The notes: generated from the sequence alone by a model not told the origin. A DNA stretch of 25,028 nucleotides from Bacillota bacterium (GCA_023451395.1 JAEXZL010000037.1:1-25028), one strand, 5' to 3'. Counted from the first letter of the stretch, positions 1 through 7,634 are shown. Translations and numbers: made by a program.

Positions 1-43
1 TCAGAGCTTTTCTCTCTGGTGGAATTTTTCTTGATCTTGCCAT
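1..43 (-). CDS. Start of a small unidentified protein, cut by window edge
   Basis: An ATG at 43 opens a frame reading M-A-R-S-R-K-I-P-P-E-R-K-A-L that continues off the left edge. A strong AGGAGG lies 8 nt upstream (52-57), which makes the start convincing. Only 14 residues are visible and they are very basic. The product cannot be identified. A small spore or nucleic-acid-binding protein would fit the charge, but that is a guess. Confidence 0.5.
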   Translation of the reverse strand, partial: MARSRKIPPERKAL

Positions 44-217
44 ATAAAAAACCTCCTAGATTAATTTTATTTTACCATTAATCCAGAAGGTCTTATTTGT
101 TATTTACACAAAAATTTTTACAGTCTCCCTTAATCCAATTAATTTCTATACAGATTTTAAAAAATACTTGATAAATAGGATATAAAACTATAGTTTTCTA
201 CGAACTCTTCCAATGAG

Positions 218-346
218 TCATAATAAACTTAAAACGATCATTGCTTCAACAAACTCCCGAAGCCATCCACGTTTCCACCAAGCTATAGCAAATATTATAG
301 CTAAAACTATAAAATTAATAATAAGTAAATTTTTGACCATTATCAT
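218..346 (-). CDS. Possible 42-residue single-span membrane peptide
   Basis: A short frame starts with ATG-ATA-ATG at 346 and ends at a TGA at 218-220. It reads as a hydrophobic stretch (roughly residues 5-22, rich in Ile, Leu, Val and Ala), then a Trp-Trp-Lys-Arg-Gly-Trp patch, then an amphipathic tail. This is the pattern of a one-pass membrane peptide with a positively charged cytoplasmic flank. The ribosome binding site is weak: an AAGGTAGG lies about 15 nt upstream, and nothing better is near either ATG. It could also be a remnant of a larger gene. No family is recognised. Confidence 0.3.
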   Translation of the reverse strand: MIMVKNLLIINFIVLAIIFAIAWWKRGWLREFVEAMIVLSLL

Positions 347-378
347 AAATACTTACATTTAACCTACCTTTACAACTG

Positions 379-684
379 TCAACCTTCGCTTATCCTAACA
401 TTAGCTCCCTCTATGTTTTTATATACTCGTTTTTCATTCTTGGATACCTTTTTTATAATTTCTTCATTTAAATCAACACCTAATATTTCTGCAATACCAT
501 ATAAATAAATTGCTACATCTGCTAATTCTTCACCTACTGATGGTAGCCTCTTTCTATATGCTTCAAATGCCTCGGCAAGTTCACCCTGTGTATAACAAAA
601 TTCTAATTCTACATTAGTAACATTAAAACCCTTTTCCATTTTATTATTAAAAATAAGTTTCTGTACATCCTTTAAATCACTCAT
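379..684 (-). CDS. MazG-like nucleotide pyrophosphohydrolase domain protein
   Basis: This 101-residue all-helical protein resembles the single-domain MazG-like/dUTPase-type NTP pyrophosphohydrolases, which hydrolyse (d)NTPs to the monophosphate plus pyrophosphate. The metal-binding pattern is visible as Gly-Glu-Leu-Ala-Glu-Ala-Phe-Glu around residues 34-41 and Glu-Glu-Leu-Ala-Asp-Val around residues 52-57, giving the ExxE...ExxD arrangement of the family. The length is normal for the small MazG-like class. The start ATG at 684 has an AGGAG seven nt upstream. No terminator or operon partner is evident; the next gene upstream (902-1339) has its own terminator. The family assignment is fairly sure, but the natural substrate cannot be read from the sequence. 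Confidence 0.8.
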   Translation of the reverse strand: MSDLKDVQKLIFNNKMEKGFNVTNVELEFCYTQGELAEAFEAYRKRLPSVGEELADVAIYLYGIAEILGVDLNEEIIKKVSKNEKRVYKNIEGANVRISEG

Positions 685-836
685 ATCTTTACTCCTATTA
701 GTTTATTCTATTGAATCTCAACATTGGAAACATTTTACACACAATAATTATATACCAAAAATTATGTGCTTACTGCAAAGTTTTATATATATTACTAAAA
801 TTAAGTATTTATAACCTTATTTACACAAATAAATAA

Positions 837-858
837 GGGCCTACTTTTAAGTAAGCCC
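837..858 (-). terminator. Rho-independent terminator of the SRPBCC gene
   Basis: On the minus strand GGGCTTACTT pairs with AAGTAGGCCC across an AA loop, and is followed by a T-rich run (TTATTTATTT). It lies 44 bp past the stop codon of the gene at 902-1339. Confidence 0.8.
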
Positions 859-901
859 TATATTCTTTCAACGTTACAAAGGTAACTTTCGTATTAGATT
901 C

Positions 902-1339
902 TTATTGCATTTTTTCCGCTAGAATTTTTATACGCTCTAGAACTCTGGGTAGCTTGATATTAAATGTTTCTTCTTGTTCTTGTGGAATATCTGTTTTAAG
1001 AATTAATGTAGTAACTCCATTTTTTTCAGTAAGGGAATAACTCTCTGCCCCTCCAGTCCACTCTTTTTGCCGTTCCTGCTGTCCACTTTCTTTTGTATCT
1101 GCACTGTGTCTGAATAATACAAACTCATTGGGATTAAATTCCTCTATAAGACTTGTCACCCCATAACCATTTACAGATGATATAAACTGAATCACATTTC
1201 CCTCTTTCATTACTCCCTTCATATATGTGCCTTCATCAATAATATTAGCCCAGTCACGAAATGTTTTATCTTCCCAAAGAGTTGCCCAGACTCTTTCTTT
1301 AGAGGCATTTATTTCTATTGAAAATTGCATTTCTTTCAT
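902..1339 (-). CDS. SRPBCC/START-like (AHSA1-type) domain protein
   Basis: This 145-residue protein begins with the typical SRPBCC opening strand and helix (Phe-Ser-Ile-Glu-Ile-Asn-Ala-Ser-Lys-Glu-Arg-Val-Trp, then Trp-Glu-Asp near residues 22-24). It continues through the beta sheet that forms a hydrophobic ligand cavity and ends in the long C-terminal helix. Related proteins are called activator of Hsp90 ATPase homologue 1-like or polyketide cyclase-like. The ligand and role of most bacterial members are unknown and none can be inferred here. The start at 1339 is supported by AAAGGAGG just upstream. The gene is single, with a terminator downstream and the rlmD-derived repeats upstream. Confidence 0.75.
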   Translation of the reverse strand: MKEMQFSIEINASKERVWATLWEDKTFRDWANIIDEGTYMKGVMKEGNVIQFISSVNGYGVTSLIEEFNPNEFVLFRHSADTKESGQQERQKEWTGGAESYSLTEKNGVTTLILKTDIPQEQEETFNIKLPRVLERIKILAEKMQ

Positions 1340-1423
1340 AATTTCCTCCTTTAATCAATACTACTTTCTCAGCAGTAGCTTACTTCCAATCAACCTTCGC
1401 TATCGCTCTGTTTCTTGGGTAAG

Positions 1424-1493
1424 CCTTGCATGGAACGTACTAATTACTTCTCTTCGTCCCTATCGGTCCTTGACAAGTAAAGTTACGTTCTCA
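1424..1493 (-). repeat. 70-bp direct repeat, copy A (duplicate of rlmD 3' end)
   Basis: These 70 bp are identical to 1542-1611, with a period of 118 bp. On the minus strand the copy carries the last ten codons and stop of rlmD plus 37 bp of downstream sequence, but it is detached from the gene. It contains an imperfect 58-bp palindrome (1433-1490) with GAACGTA and TACGTTC at its ends and TTACTT/AAGTAA inside. A third, degenerate start of the same unit (TTCTCAGCAGTAG at 1366-1378 on the plus strand, matching 1488-1500) lies further downstream. Confidence 0.9.
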
Positions 1494-1541
1494 GCAGTAG
1501 GCCGTTTCCAATCGAATATAAATACTCTTCTCTTGGACGTC

Positions 1542-1611
1542 CCTTGCATGGAACGTACTAATTACTTCTCTTCGTCCCTATCGGTCCTTGACAAGTAAAG
1601 TTACGTTCTCA
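1542..1611 (-). repeat. 70-bp direct repeat, copy B (native rlmD 3' end)
   Basis: This copy overlaps the rlmD gene. It begins inside codon 449 (the Val before catalytic Glu450), runs through the stop at 1578-1580 and on to 1542. It is identical to 1424-1493. The 58-bp palindrome falls at 1551-1608. No T-run follows the hairpin, so it does not look like a standard intrinsic terminator. Confidence 0.9.
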
Positions 1612-2948
1612 ACATGCGCCGTCTGTGGGAACATATCCACTGGCTGCACTATTTGTGTTTTATAGCCCTTTTCTTCAAGTATTTTTAAATCTCTAGCAAG
1701 GGTTGAAGGATCACAAGATACATATACAATTCTTTTAGGAGACATTTTTCCTATGGCATCTAAAAGCTCAATTCCACAGCCCTTTCTTGGAGGGTCAACT
1801 ACTACTACCTCTGCTTTTACCCCTTTTTTTATAAGCTGGGGAATTTCTTTTTCTGCTTCTCCTACAATAAATTCTACATTTGACACAGAGTTTTCTCTAG
1901 AATTTTCTATGGCATTTTCTATGGCCTGAGGAACTATTTCTACCCCGTAAACCTTCTTTGCCTTTTGGGATAAAAATAGAGATATAGTACCAGTGCCGCA
2001 GTATGCATCAAAAACTGTTTCCTCCCCTGTAAGGTCTGCAAATTCTAGAGCCTTTTTATAAAGCACCTCTGTTTGCAGGGGGTTCACTTGAAAGAAGGAC
2101 AAAGGAGATATTTTAAAACGAAAATCTCCAATATAGTCTGTTATGTAATCATCTCCATAAAGCACTATACTTTCTTCGCCCAGTATAACATTAGTAGGTT
2201 TAGAATTTATATTTATCATTATGCTTTTTATATTTGGAAGAGCCACTCTTAATTCCTTAATAAGCTCTGGCAGTGCAGGGAGGCTCCTTTTTGCAGAAAC
2301 CAGAACTATCATGAGCTCTTTGGTTTTAAATCCCTTTCTAATCATTATGTGGCGAAGCTCTCCGTCTTTGGAGTATTCCCCTTCCACTATGTATGGCTTT
2401 ATTCCATTTTTAATAATCCAGCTTCGGATTATCTCCACTGCTAGGTCTGCCTCCTGATCCTGAATAAGGCAGCTTTTAGTATCTATTATATTGTGGCTTC
2501 GAGGTGCAAAGAATCCTATATTTACCTCGCCATTTTTAAGTCCCACTGGAAGCTGAACCTTATTTCTATATCTATAAGGCTTTTCCATCCCTAAGGTAGG
2601 CAGCACTATATCGGGACTTAGGCCTCCAATTTTGCTAATGCAGTCCTTAACCCTTTCTCTTTTAAATTCCAACTGGCTTTCATAGGAACTATGCTGAAGA
2701 GAGCAGCCTCCACAGCTTTGGTAAACGGAGCAGGGAGGCAATTCTCTAGCCTTTGATGGTTCAAGAATCTCCAATAATTTTCCATAACCATAGGTTTTCT
2801 TAGCCTTTACTATTTTAACCCTTACCTTTTCTCCTTTTAAAGCCCCAGGAATAAAAACTGTATAGCCTTCCATATCCTTGGCTATACCTTCTCCCTCATA
2901 GCCCTGAGCTGTTATATCTAAAATATATTCTTCATTTTTATTTACCAA
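1578..2948 (-). CDS. rlmD: 23S rRNA (uracil-5-)-methyltransferase, RlmD/RumA family
   Basis: This SAM-dependent RNA methyltransferase makes 5-methyluridine in 23S rRNA (RlmD/RlmCD type). Numbering from the longer GTG frame at 2957: a TRAM RNA-binding domain covers about residues 5-65; an iron-sulfur site has Cys76, Cys82, Cys85 and Cys163; the SAM-binding loop DAYCGTGTIS is at 317-326; DPPRKGC is at 388-394; the nucleophile Cys415 is in SCDPSTLARD; and the catalytic base Glu450 is in HVE near the C-terminus. All key residues are present. The TTG at 2948 is preferred as start because AGGTGA lies six nt before it, while the GTG at 2957 overlaps that site. A promoter is seen at 3038-3066. The last ten codons belong to the 70-bp repeat. 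In clostridia one enzyme may modify both U747 and U1939; that is not decidable here. Confidence 0.93.
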   Translation of the reverse strand: MVNKNEEYILDITAQGYEGEGIAKDMEGYTVFIPGALKGEKVRVKIVKAKKTYGYGKLLEILEPSKARELPPCSVYQSCGGCSLQHSSYESQLEFKRERVKDCISKIGGLSPDIVLPTLGMEKPYRYRNKVQLPVGLKNGEVNIGFFAPRSHNIIDTKSCLIQDQEADLAVEIIRSWIIKNGIKPYIVEGEYSKDGELRHIMIRKGFKTKELMIVLVSAKRSLPALPELIKELRVALPNIKSIMININSKPTNVILGEESIVLYGDDYITDYIGDFRFKISPLSFFQVNPLQTEVLYKKALEFADLTGEETVFDAYCGTGTISLFLSQKAKKVYGVEIVPQAIENAIENSRENSVSNVEFIVGEAEKEIPQLIKKGVKAEVVVVDPPRKGCGIELLDAIGKMSPKRIVYVSCDPSTLARDLKILEEKGYKTQIVQPVDMFPQTAHVENVTLLVKDR

Positions 2949-3037
2949 TTTAATCACCTTTTATATTATAAGTTTTCAAAAATTCTTTCGCTAATGCTAT
3001 ATTTCATATACATATATTAATGCTGTATTTCTCACTA

Positions 3038-3066
3038 ATTTTCCCTTAATAAGTTTCAAAAGTCAA
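3038..3066 (-). promoter_or_regulatory. Likely sigma-A promoter of rlmD
   Basis: On the minus strand TTGACT (3066-3061) and GAAAAT (3043-3038) are separated by 17 bp, about 80 bp ahead of the rlmD start. It lies downstream of the small RNA terminator at 3159-3184, so rlmD need not depend on transcription from further upstream. Confidence 0.5.
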
Positions 3067-3158
3067 GAACCATTAAAAAATTACTACTAAGCTTAACTAT
3101 TAAAAAAATATATCAAAAGAATAACCTTGTCTCTTTTGTTCCTTGGCTTAAAAATAAC

Positions 3159-3184
3159 AAAAAAAAGAGCACCTAACAGGTGCC
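3159..3184 (-). terminator. Strong intrinsic terminator of candidate small RNA
   Basis: The minus strand has GGCACCTGTTAGGTGC (GCACCT/AGGTGC stem, 3-nt loop) followed directly by CTCTTTTTTTT. It is not next to a protein gene: pyk has its own terminator at 3450-3471. Confidence 0.85.
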
Positions 3185-3250
3185 AAGTAATATTAGAATC
3201 AGTTGCCATTTAACATCTTAGTATTATCGCCAGTGTTTGTGACGAATATA
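3159..3250 (-). ncRNA. Candidate small non-coding RNA, about 90 nt
   Basis: This is an independent transcription unit between the pyk terminator and the rlmD promoter. A good -10 (TATAAT, 3262-3257) predicts a start near 3250. The RNA would contain a bulged stem (TAATACTAAGA with TCTAATATTA, 3226-3187, with an inner GTT/AAC pair around AAATGGC) and then the GC-rich terminator hairpin with eight Ts. No open frame of note is inside and no known RNA family is recognised. The -35 (CACACT) is poor at normal spacing. It might instead be a leader for rlmD, but rlmD has its own promoter-like site downstream. Confidence 0.4.
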
Positions 3251-3256
3251 CACCTT

Positions 3257-3312
3257 ATTATAATAAATAAAGGAAAGTAAGTGTGTAAACTTTTTGTTAA
3301 CATTTTGTTAAC
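3257..3312 (-). promoter_or_regulatory. Promoter of the small RNA with twin GTTAAC palindromes
   Basis: TATAAT is at 3262-3257; a TTTACA lies 21 bp upstream, too far for a usual -35. Two GTTAAC palindromes, in TTGTTAACAAAATGTTAACAA context, sit at 3296-3301 and 3307-3312, exactly 11 bp apart. They are about 46-62 bp before the predicted start. The layout suggests binding of a regulator on one DNA face. The pattern is reminiscent of redox-repressor Rex sites (TTGTTAA-N4-TTAACAA), but here the gap is seven, so the identity is open. Confidence 0.4.
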
Positions 3313-3449
3313 AAGGATTATTTAATCCATTATATGTATTTTATACTGATATATATTTAATATAATTAAAATAATGTATATTTTATCTGTTATTTTAATT
3401 CTTAATATCTAATAAATAATATTTCAAGATTTAAAATATAAAAAGATAA

Positions 3450-3471
3450 AAGAGGCTGAAACACAGCCTCT
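3450..3471 (-). terminator. Terminator of pyk
   Basis: The minus strand has GAGGCTG and CAGCCTC arms around a short TGTTT-type loop, followed by TTTTATCTTTTTATA. It lies 14 bp after the pyk stop codon. Confidence 0.85.
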
Positions 3472-3484
3472 TGAATATCTTGTT

Positions 3485-4903
3485 TTATTCCACTATACTT
3501 ACTTGAAGCATATTTGTAGATCCAACCTCATGAATAGGAAGACCTGCTGCTATAACAATTATATCTCCCTTTTTAACGAAGCCTGTTTTCATAGCCATTT
3601 CTCCTGCCTGAGCTATCATTTCATCTGTAGTTTCAATTTTGTCAGCTAATATTGGATAAACTCCCCATACAAGGGCTAACTGCTTAGCTACAGATTCGTT
3701 AGGAGTTACAGCTATAATTGGTGATTCGGGCTTATATCTTGAAACTCTCCTAGCAGTAGAACCAGATTGAGTTGAAGTAATAATTGCTGCAGCATTAAGC
3801 TCCATAGCAACATTGCATACGGAACGGCTTATAGAACCTCCTATAGTTTTTGCCTTCTTTCCATGCTTTAAGCTTGCACCTTCATAGGTTAAGTTCTTCT
3901 CTGCTTCCATAGCTATAGTAGCCATAGTTTCCACTGCCTCTACAGGCCAGCTTCCATTAGCACTTTCACCACTTAACATTATTGCATCTGTTCCATCCAA
4001 AATAGCATTTGCTACGTCGGAAACCTCAGCTCTTGTTGGTCTTGGATTTCTTATCATAGAATCAAGCATTTGAGTAGCTGTTATTACAGGCTTTCCGTAT
4101 TTATTACATTTTTCAATTATCATCTTCTGAACGGAAGGTACCTTTTCTATTGGAATTTCAACCCCAAGGTCACCTCTGGCAACCATTATTCCATCAGAAA
4201 CTGCAAGGATTTCATCAATATTATCTACACCCTCTTGATTTTCAATCTTAGAGTAGATATGAACATTTTTTCCGCCATTATTGTTTAAGATTTCTCTTAT
4301 AGCTGTTACGTCCTCAGCCTTTCTTATAAAGGAAGCTGCAACTATATGAACTCCTATCTTGCAACCAAACTTAAGATCTTCAATATCTTTTTCTGTCATT
4401 GCAGGAAGCTTTATTGGAACCCCAGGAACATTAACTCCCTTATGAGTCCCTACCATACCGGTATTAAGTACCATAGTCTGTATTTTGTTTCCTTCTATTC
4501 CTTTAACCTCTAAACCTACAAGGCCATCATCTATAAGTATTCTATCACCAATCTTTACATCAGTAGCAAGTCCTGCATAGGTTACGCTGCACTTTGTATC
4601 GTCACCAATTACATCAGCTCCAGCATAGATATCAAAGTTAGCTCCAACCTTAAGCTCCACCTTTCCTTCTGCAAATTTTCCTGTTCTGATTTCAGGACCC
4701 TTAGTATCAAGAATTATTGCTATTTGCTTTTGGGATTTTTCAGCTAGCTTCTTTACCATGTTAATTCTTGCTGCATGCTCTTCATGATCACCATGAGAAA
4801 AATTATGTCTAGAAGCATTCATTCCTGCTTCAATAATTTTAGTTAATATCTCTTCTTTTTCACTGGCTGGACCTATGGTACATACTATTTTGGTATTCCT
4901 CAT
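3485..4903 (-). CDS. pyk: Pyruvate kinase
   Basis: This enzyme converts phosphoenolpyruvate and ADP to pyruvate and ATP, the last step of glycolysis. The 472-residue length is that of the standard bacterial enzyme without the extra C-terminal PEP-utiliser-like domain seen in Bacillus. Visible motifs are the N-terminal RNTKIVCTIGPAS, NFSHGDHEEH, the active-site stretch YSKIENQEGVDNIDEI with the catalytic Lys, the metal-binding GIMVARGDLGVEIP, and ATQMLDSMIRNPRPTRAEVSDVANAI. A GAGGGAGAG lies nine nt upstream of the ATG at 4903. It follows pfkA by 94 bp with no terminator seen between, so the two probably form an operon that ends at the terminator at 3450-3471. Confidence 0.97.
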   Translation of the reverse strand: MRNTKIVCTIGPASEKEEILTKIIEAGMNASRHNFSHGDHEEHAARINMVKKLAEKSQKQIAIILDTKGPEIRTGKFAEGKVELKVGANFDIYAGADVIGDDTKCSVTYAGLATDVKIGDRILIDDGLVGLEVKGIEGNKIQTMVLNTGMVGTHKGVNVPGVPIKLPAMTEKDIEDLKFGCKIGVHIVAASFIRKAEDVTAIREILNNNGGKNVHIYSKIENQEGVDNIDEILAVSDGIMVARGDLGVEIPIEKVPSVQKMIIEKCNKYGKPVITATQMLDSMIRNPRPTRAEVSDVANAILDGTDAIMLSGESANGSWPVEAVETMATIAMEAEKNLTYEGASLKHGKKAKTIGGSISRSVCNVAMELNAAAIITSTQSGSTARRVSRYKPESPIIAVTPNESVAKQLALVWGVYPILADKIETTDEMIAQAGEMAMKTGFVKKGDIIVIAAGLPIHEVGSTNMLQVSIVE

Positions 4904-4997
4904 TCATTTACACTCTCCCTCAAACTAATTTTCCTGCTAAGTTTCTTATTTCGTTTATTTATGTATATCTCACCTATGTTATCAACAAGAAGACAAC

Positions 4998-5960
4998 TTA
5001 TAGTGAAAGTATTCTAGCAACCTCATATAGTTCATTATCAAATTTTCTTTCCATAGCAAGGGCTTCATCTATATCTTCATCAATTATTTTATTATCTCTT
5101 ATTCCCACTACTCTAGCACTCTTACCTTCAATCAATATTTCAACAGCCTTAGCTCCTAGCCTTGAAGCAAGCACTATATCACTTACAGTAGGTGAGCCTC
5201 CTCTTTGAATATGTCCTAATATTGTGGCTCTAGTCTCAAGGCCTGCTATATCCTGAATAAAGGCTGCAAGTTCATTAGCTCCGCCAACACCCTCTGCAAG
5301 GACAATTATATTGTGCATTTTTCCATTATTCTTACCATCTAGAATAGTTCTTATAAGGGCTTCCTTATCAAAGTCCTTTTCAGGAACTATTATAGCTTCT
5401 GCTCCACCAGCAAGACCTGAATATAGAGCTATATCTCCACAATGCCTTCCCATTACTTCAATAACACTTACTCTTTCATGAGAAGTAGAAGTATCTCTTA
5501 ATTTATTTATTGCATCATGAACAGTGTTTAAAGCTGTATCAAATCCTATAGTACAATCAGTATAGGATAAGTCATTATCTATAGTTCCTGGAAGTCCCAC
5601 AGTAGCAACTCCAAGCTTAGATAGAAGCTTAGCTCCAGTGAAGGATCCGTCACCTCCGATAACTATTAAAGCATCAACACCATAGGCCTTTAATATGTTA
5701 GCTGCCTTCTGTCTAACCTCTTCTTTTTTAAATTCCTCGCATCTTGCGGTTCTAAGTATAGTTCCGCCTCTTTGAATAATATCAGATACACTATGTCTAT
5801 CCATTCGGAAAAGCTCTCCGTTTATAAGCCCTGCATAACCTCTTCTTACGCCCATAACTTCTAAGCCATTATGTAATGCCATTCTTACTACCGCTCTTAT
5901 GGCAGCATTCATTCCGGGAGCATCTCCACCACTGGTTAAAATCGCAATTTTTCTAATCAT
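4998..5960 (-). CDS. pfkA: ATP-dependent 6-phosphofructokinase
   Basis: This enzyme phosphorylates fructose 6-phosphate to fructose 1,6-bisphosphate, the committed step of glycolysis. At 320 residues it is the usual length of the bacterial PfkA tetramer subunit. Motifs seen are GGDAPGMNAAIR at the N-terminus, GGDGSFTGA (ATP/Mg site), the catalytic loop GTIDNDL with its general-base Asp, MGRHCGD, and ILGHIQRGGSP near residue 245. Basic effector-site residues of the PEP/ADP-regulated type are present in the first 30 residues (RRGYAG region further on). GGAGG is placed eight nt upstream of the ATG. A promoter and a short leader hairpin lie upstream, and pyk follows 94 bp downstream. Confidence 0.97.
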   Translation of the reverse strand: MIRKIAILTSGGDAPGMNAAIRAVVRMALHNGLEVMGVRRGYAGLINGELFRMDRHSVSDIIQRGGTILRTARCEEFKKEEVRQKAANILKAYGVDALIVIGGDGSFTGAKLLSKLGVATVGLPGTIDNDLSYTDCTIGFDTALNTVHDAINKLRDTSTSHERVSVIEVMGRHCGDIALYSGLAGGAEAIIVPEKDFDKEALIRTILDGKNNGKMHNIIVLAEGVGGANELAAFIQDIAGLETRATILGHIQRGGSPTVSDIVLASRLGAKAVEILIEGKSARVVGIRDNKIIDEDIDEALAMERKFDNELYEVARILSL

Positions 5961-5978
5961 CCCTAATGCCTCCTATTT

Positions 5979-5995
5979 GGGACACGAAAAGTCCC
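5979..5995 (-). promoter_or_regulatory. Small hairpin in the pfkA leader
   Basis: On the minus strand GGGAC pairs with GTCCC around a TTTTCGT loop, just before the AGGAGG of pfkA. There is no T-run, so it is not a terminator. It may protect the mRNA end or affect translation; nothing more can be said. Confidence 0.35.
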
Positions 5996-6031
5996 GTATA
6001 TATTTTATTTATCCCACTTATCACTAAACCT

Positions 6032-6060
6032 ATTTTACATAAACTTTTTAAGTTTTTCAA
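6032..6060 (-). promoter_or_regulatory. Sigma-A promoter of pfkA-pyk
   Basis: On the minus strand TTGAAA (6060-6055) and TAAAAT (6037-6032) are separated by 17 bp, predicting a start near 6025 and a leader of about 65 nt. The rest of the 354-bp gap 5961-6314 holds the celF terminator and otherwise AT-rich sequence, including a second TATAAT further upstream without a well-spaced -35. Confidence 0.6.
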
Positions 6061-6249
6061 TATGACGTTAACTTTATTATACCCTTATACTTTTACATAT
6101 ATGTTAACTAACTATAGATTAAACTTTAAAATTAGCAATAGCATTTCCGCTTATGGTTAAAATTTATGCAAAAGAAAATAATAGCATATACAAATATATA
6201 TGACAAAAAGAAATCTGTAAAGCTTACTTAAAAAATAATATACACTTAA

Positions 6250-6309
6250 AAAAAATTATAAAAGGCACAAAAGCACCTAACTTAAATTAGTTATTGTGCA
6301 TTAGTGCCT
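6250..6309 (-). terminator. Terminator of the GH4 gene / PTS operon
   Basis: The minus strand has outer arms GGCAC (6308-6304) and GTGCC (6268-6264), with an inner AACTAA/TTAGTT pairing, followed by TTTTTATAATTTTTTT. It begins a few bp past the stop of the gene at 6315. Confidence 0.8.
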
Positions 6310-6314
6310 AAAAG

Positions 6315-7634
6315 TTATCTTTCTTTAAATTGAGGAAGATAATCTTTGTTTTCTTTAATAATATCCATAAGAACAGCCTTTGCTTTAAACCCATCGTTTA
6401 CAAAAGGATTGATAGTTAATGCCTGAATTGCCGCCTTATAATCTCCATTTACCGCTGCATCTATTGTGAGCTCTTCATAGGCTTTAACCTGCTGCAGCAG
6501 CCCTCGGATGCTTGTTTCAACATGACCTATATTTATGGGCTCTGCCCCTTTCTTACTTATAATGCAGTTGCACTCTATAACTGTATCCTTGGGAAGATCT
6601 AGTATAGTTCCATTATTTCTTATATTCACAAATTGAATATCCTTTTTATCATTATATATAGAATTAATCAAATTAACTGCAGCCTCACTATAATGGGCAC
6701 CGCCTCTTTGAGAAAGCTGAGGTGGCTTGATATTGAGGTTTTCATCTTTGTAAAGCTCAAAAAGCTCCTCTTCAAGCTTTCTTACTACCTCTCCTCTTGT
6801 CCCCTTTTCCTTAGCATCTGCAATGGTATGATTTAGCATTGCTTCCTTCATGTAATAATATCTATGATAAGGGCAGGGAAGCATTCCAATAGCATGTATA
6901 AGCTCCTTATCAAAATCTCCTCCTGGTATATTCTTCATGTTAAATTCCTTGCTATCAGCAATTTTATCAAGGACCTCACCGGTTATATCAACACCATCTT
7001 TATACACCTTCCTTCCCCATACCAGATGGTTAAGGCCAGCAAATTCAATATATATTCTATCTGGTGAAACTTCATAAAGCTCCGCAACCATATTTACCAT
7101 TCCAATTGGCACATTGCAAAGACCAATAGCCTTGATATTAGTATGCTTTAAAACAGCTTCTGTCACTATTCCTGAAGGATTAGTAAAGTTAATTAAGAAG
7201 GCATTAGGACACAGCTCCTCCATATCCCTGCATATATCTAATATTACTGGTATAGTTCTTAAAGCTTTAGCAAAACCGCCAGCACCAGTGGTTTCCTGTC
7301 CTAAAAGATTGTACTTTACAGGAATTCTTTCATCTCTTATTCTTGCCTCCATAAGACCTACTCTAAGCTGAGTAGTTACAAAGTCTGCATCCTTAAGAGC
7401 CTCTCTTCTATCAAGGGAAAGATGAATATTTATATTAGCCCCAGCCTTCTCTACCATCCTTCTAGCCAGGTTACCCACTATTTGAAGCTTTTCTTTACCT
7501 TCCTCAATATCCACTAAATATAAATCCTCTAAAGGCAGCTCTCCTGCAAGCTTTCTATTTATAAAACCCTCCACAATTTCTGGAGTATAGCTAGAGCCTC
7601 CACCAATAGTTACAATCTTTAAACCCTTTTTCAT
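6315..7634 (-). CDS. celF: 6-phospho-beta-glucosidase, glycoside hydrolase family 4
   Basis: This NAD- and Mn-dependent GH4 enzyme cleaves the 6-phosphorylated disaccharide delivered by the PTS (most likely cellobiose 6'-phosphate) to glucose and glucose 6-phosphate. Motifs are the Rossmann loop TIGGGSSYTPE at the N-terminus, QETTGAGGFAKALRTIP, INFTNPSGIVTEA, the metal Cys in GLCNVPIG, and the metal His in FAGLNHLVWG. The length of about 440 fits the family (CelF/LicH). AAAGGAGG touches the ATG at 7640 but is six nt from the ATG at 7634, so the latter is the likely start. It is the last gene of the operon; whether it is read from the sigma-54 promoter or from its own start within 7641-7768 is not clear. 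Alternative names are licH or bglH-type 6-phospho-glucosidase. Confidence 0.92.
   Translation of the reverse strand: MKKGLKIVTIGGGSSYTPEIVEGFINRKLAGELPLEDLYLVDIEEGKEKLQIVGNLARRMVEKAGANINIHLSLDRREALKDADFVTTQLRVGLMEARIRDERIPVKYNLLGQETTGAGGFAKALRTIPVILDICRDMEELCPNAFLINFTNPSGIVTEAVLKHTNIKAIGLCNVPIGMVNMVAELYEVSPDRIYIEFAGLNHLVWGRKVYKDGVDITGEVLDKIADSKEFNMKNIPGGDFDKELIHAIGMLPCPYHRYYYMKEAMLNHTIADAKEKGTRGEVVRKLEEELFELYKDENLNIKPPQLSQRGGAHYSEAAVNLINSIYNDKKDIQFVNIRNNGTILDLPKDTVIECNCIISKKGAEPINIGHVETSIRGLLQQVKAYEELTIDAAVNGDYKAAIQALTINPFVNDGFKAKAVLMDIIKENKDYLPQFKER

Noticed and set aside
1227..1598. Plus-strand open frame of 123 codons
   Set aside because: It is antisense to the SRPBCC gene and the repeats, with no ribosome binding site and no protein-like composition.
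1366..1611. CRISPR array
   Set aside because: There are only two full units, the repeat is 70 bp with a single unique 48-bp spacer, and it includes a gene end; no cas genes are nearby.
3159..3250. A known riboswitch (c-di-GMP, purine, preQ1) ahead of rlmD
   Set aside because: None of the conserved aptamer blocks could be found, and rlmD has a separate promoter-like site downstream.
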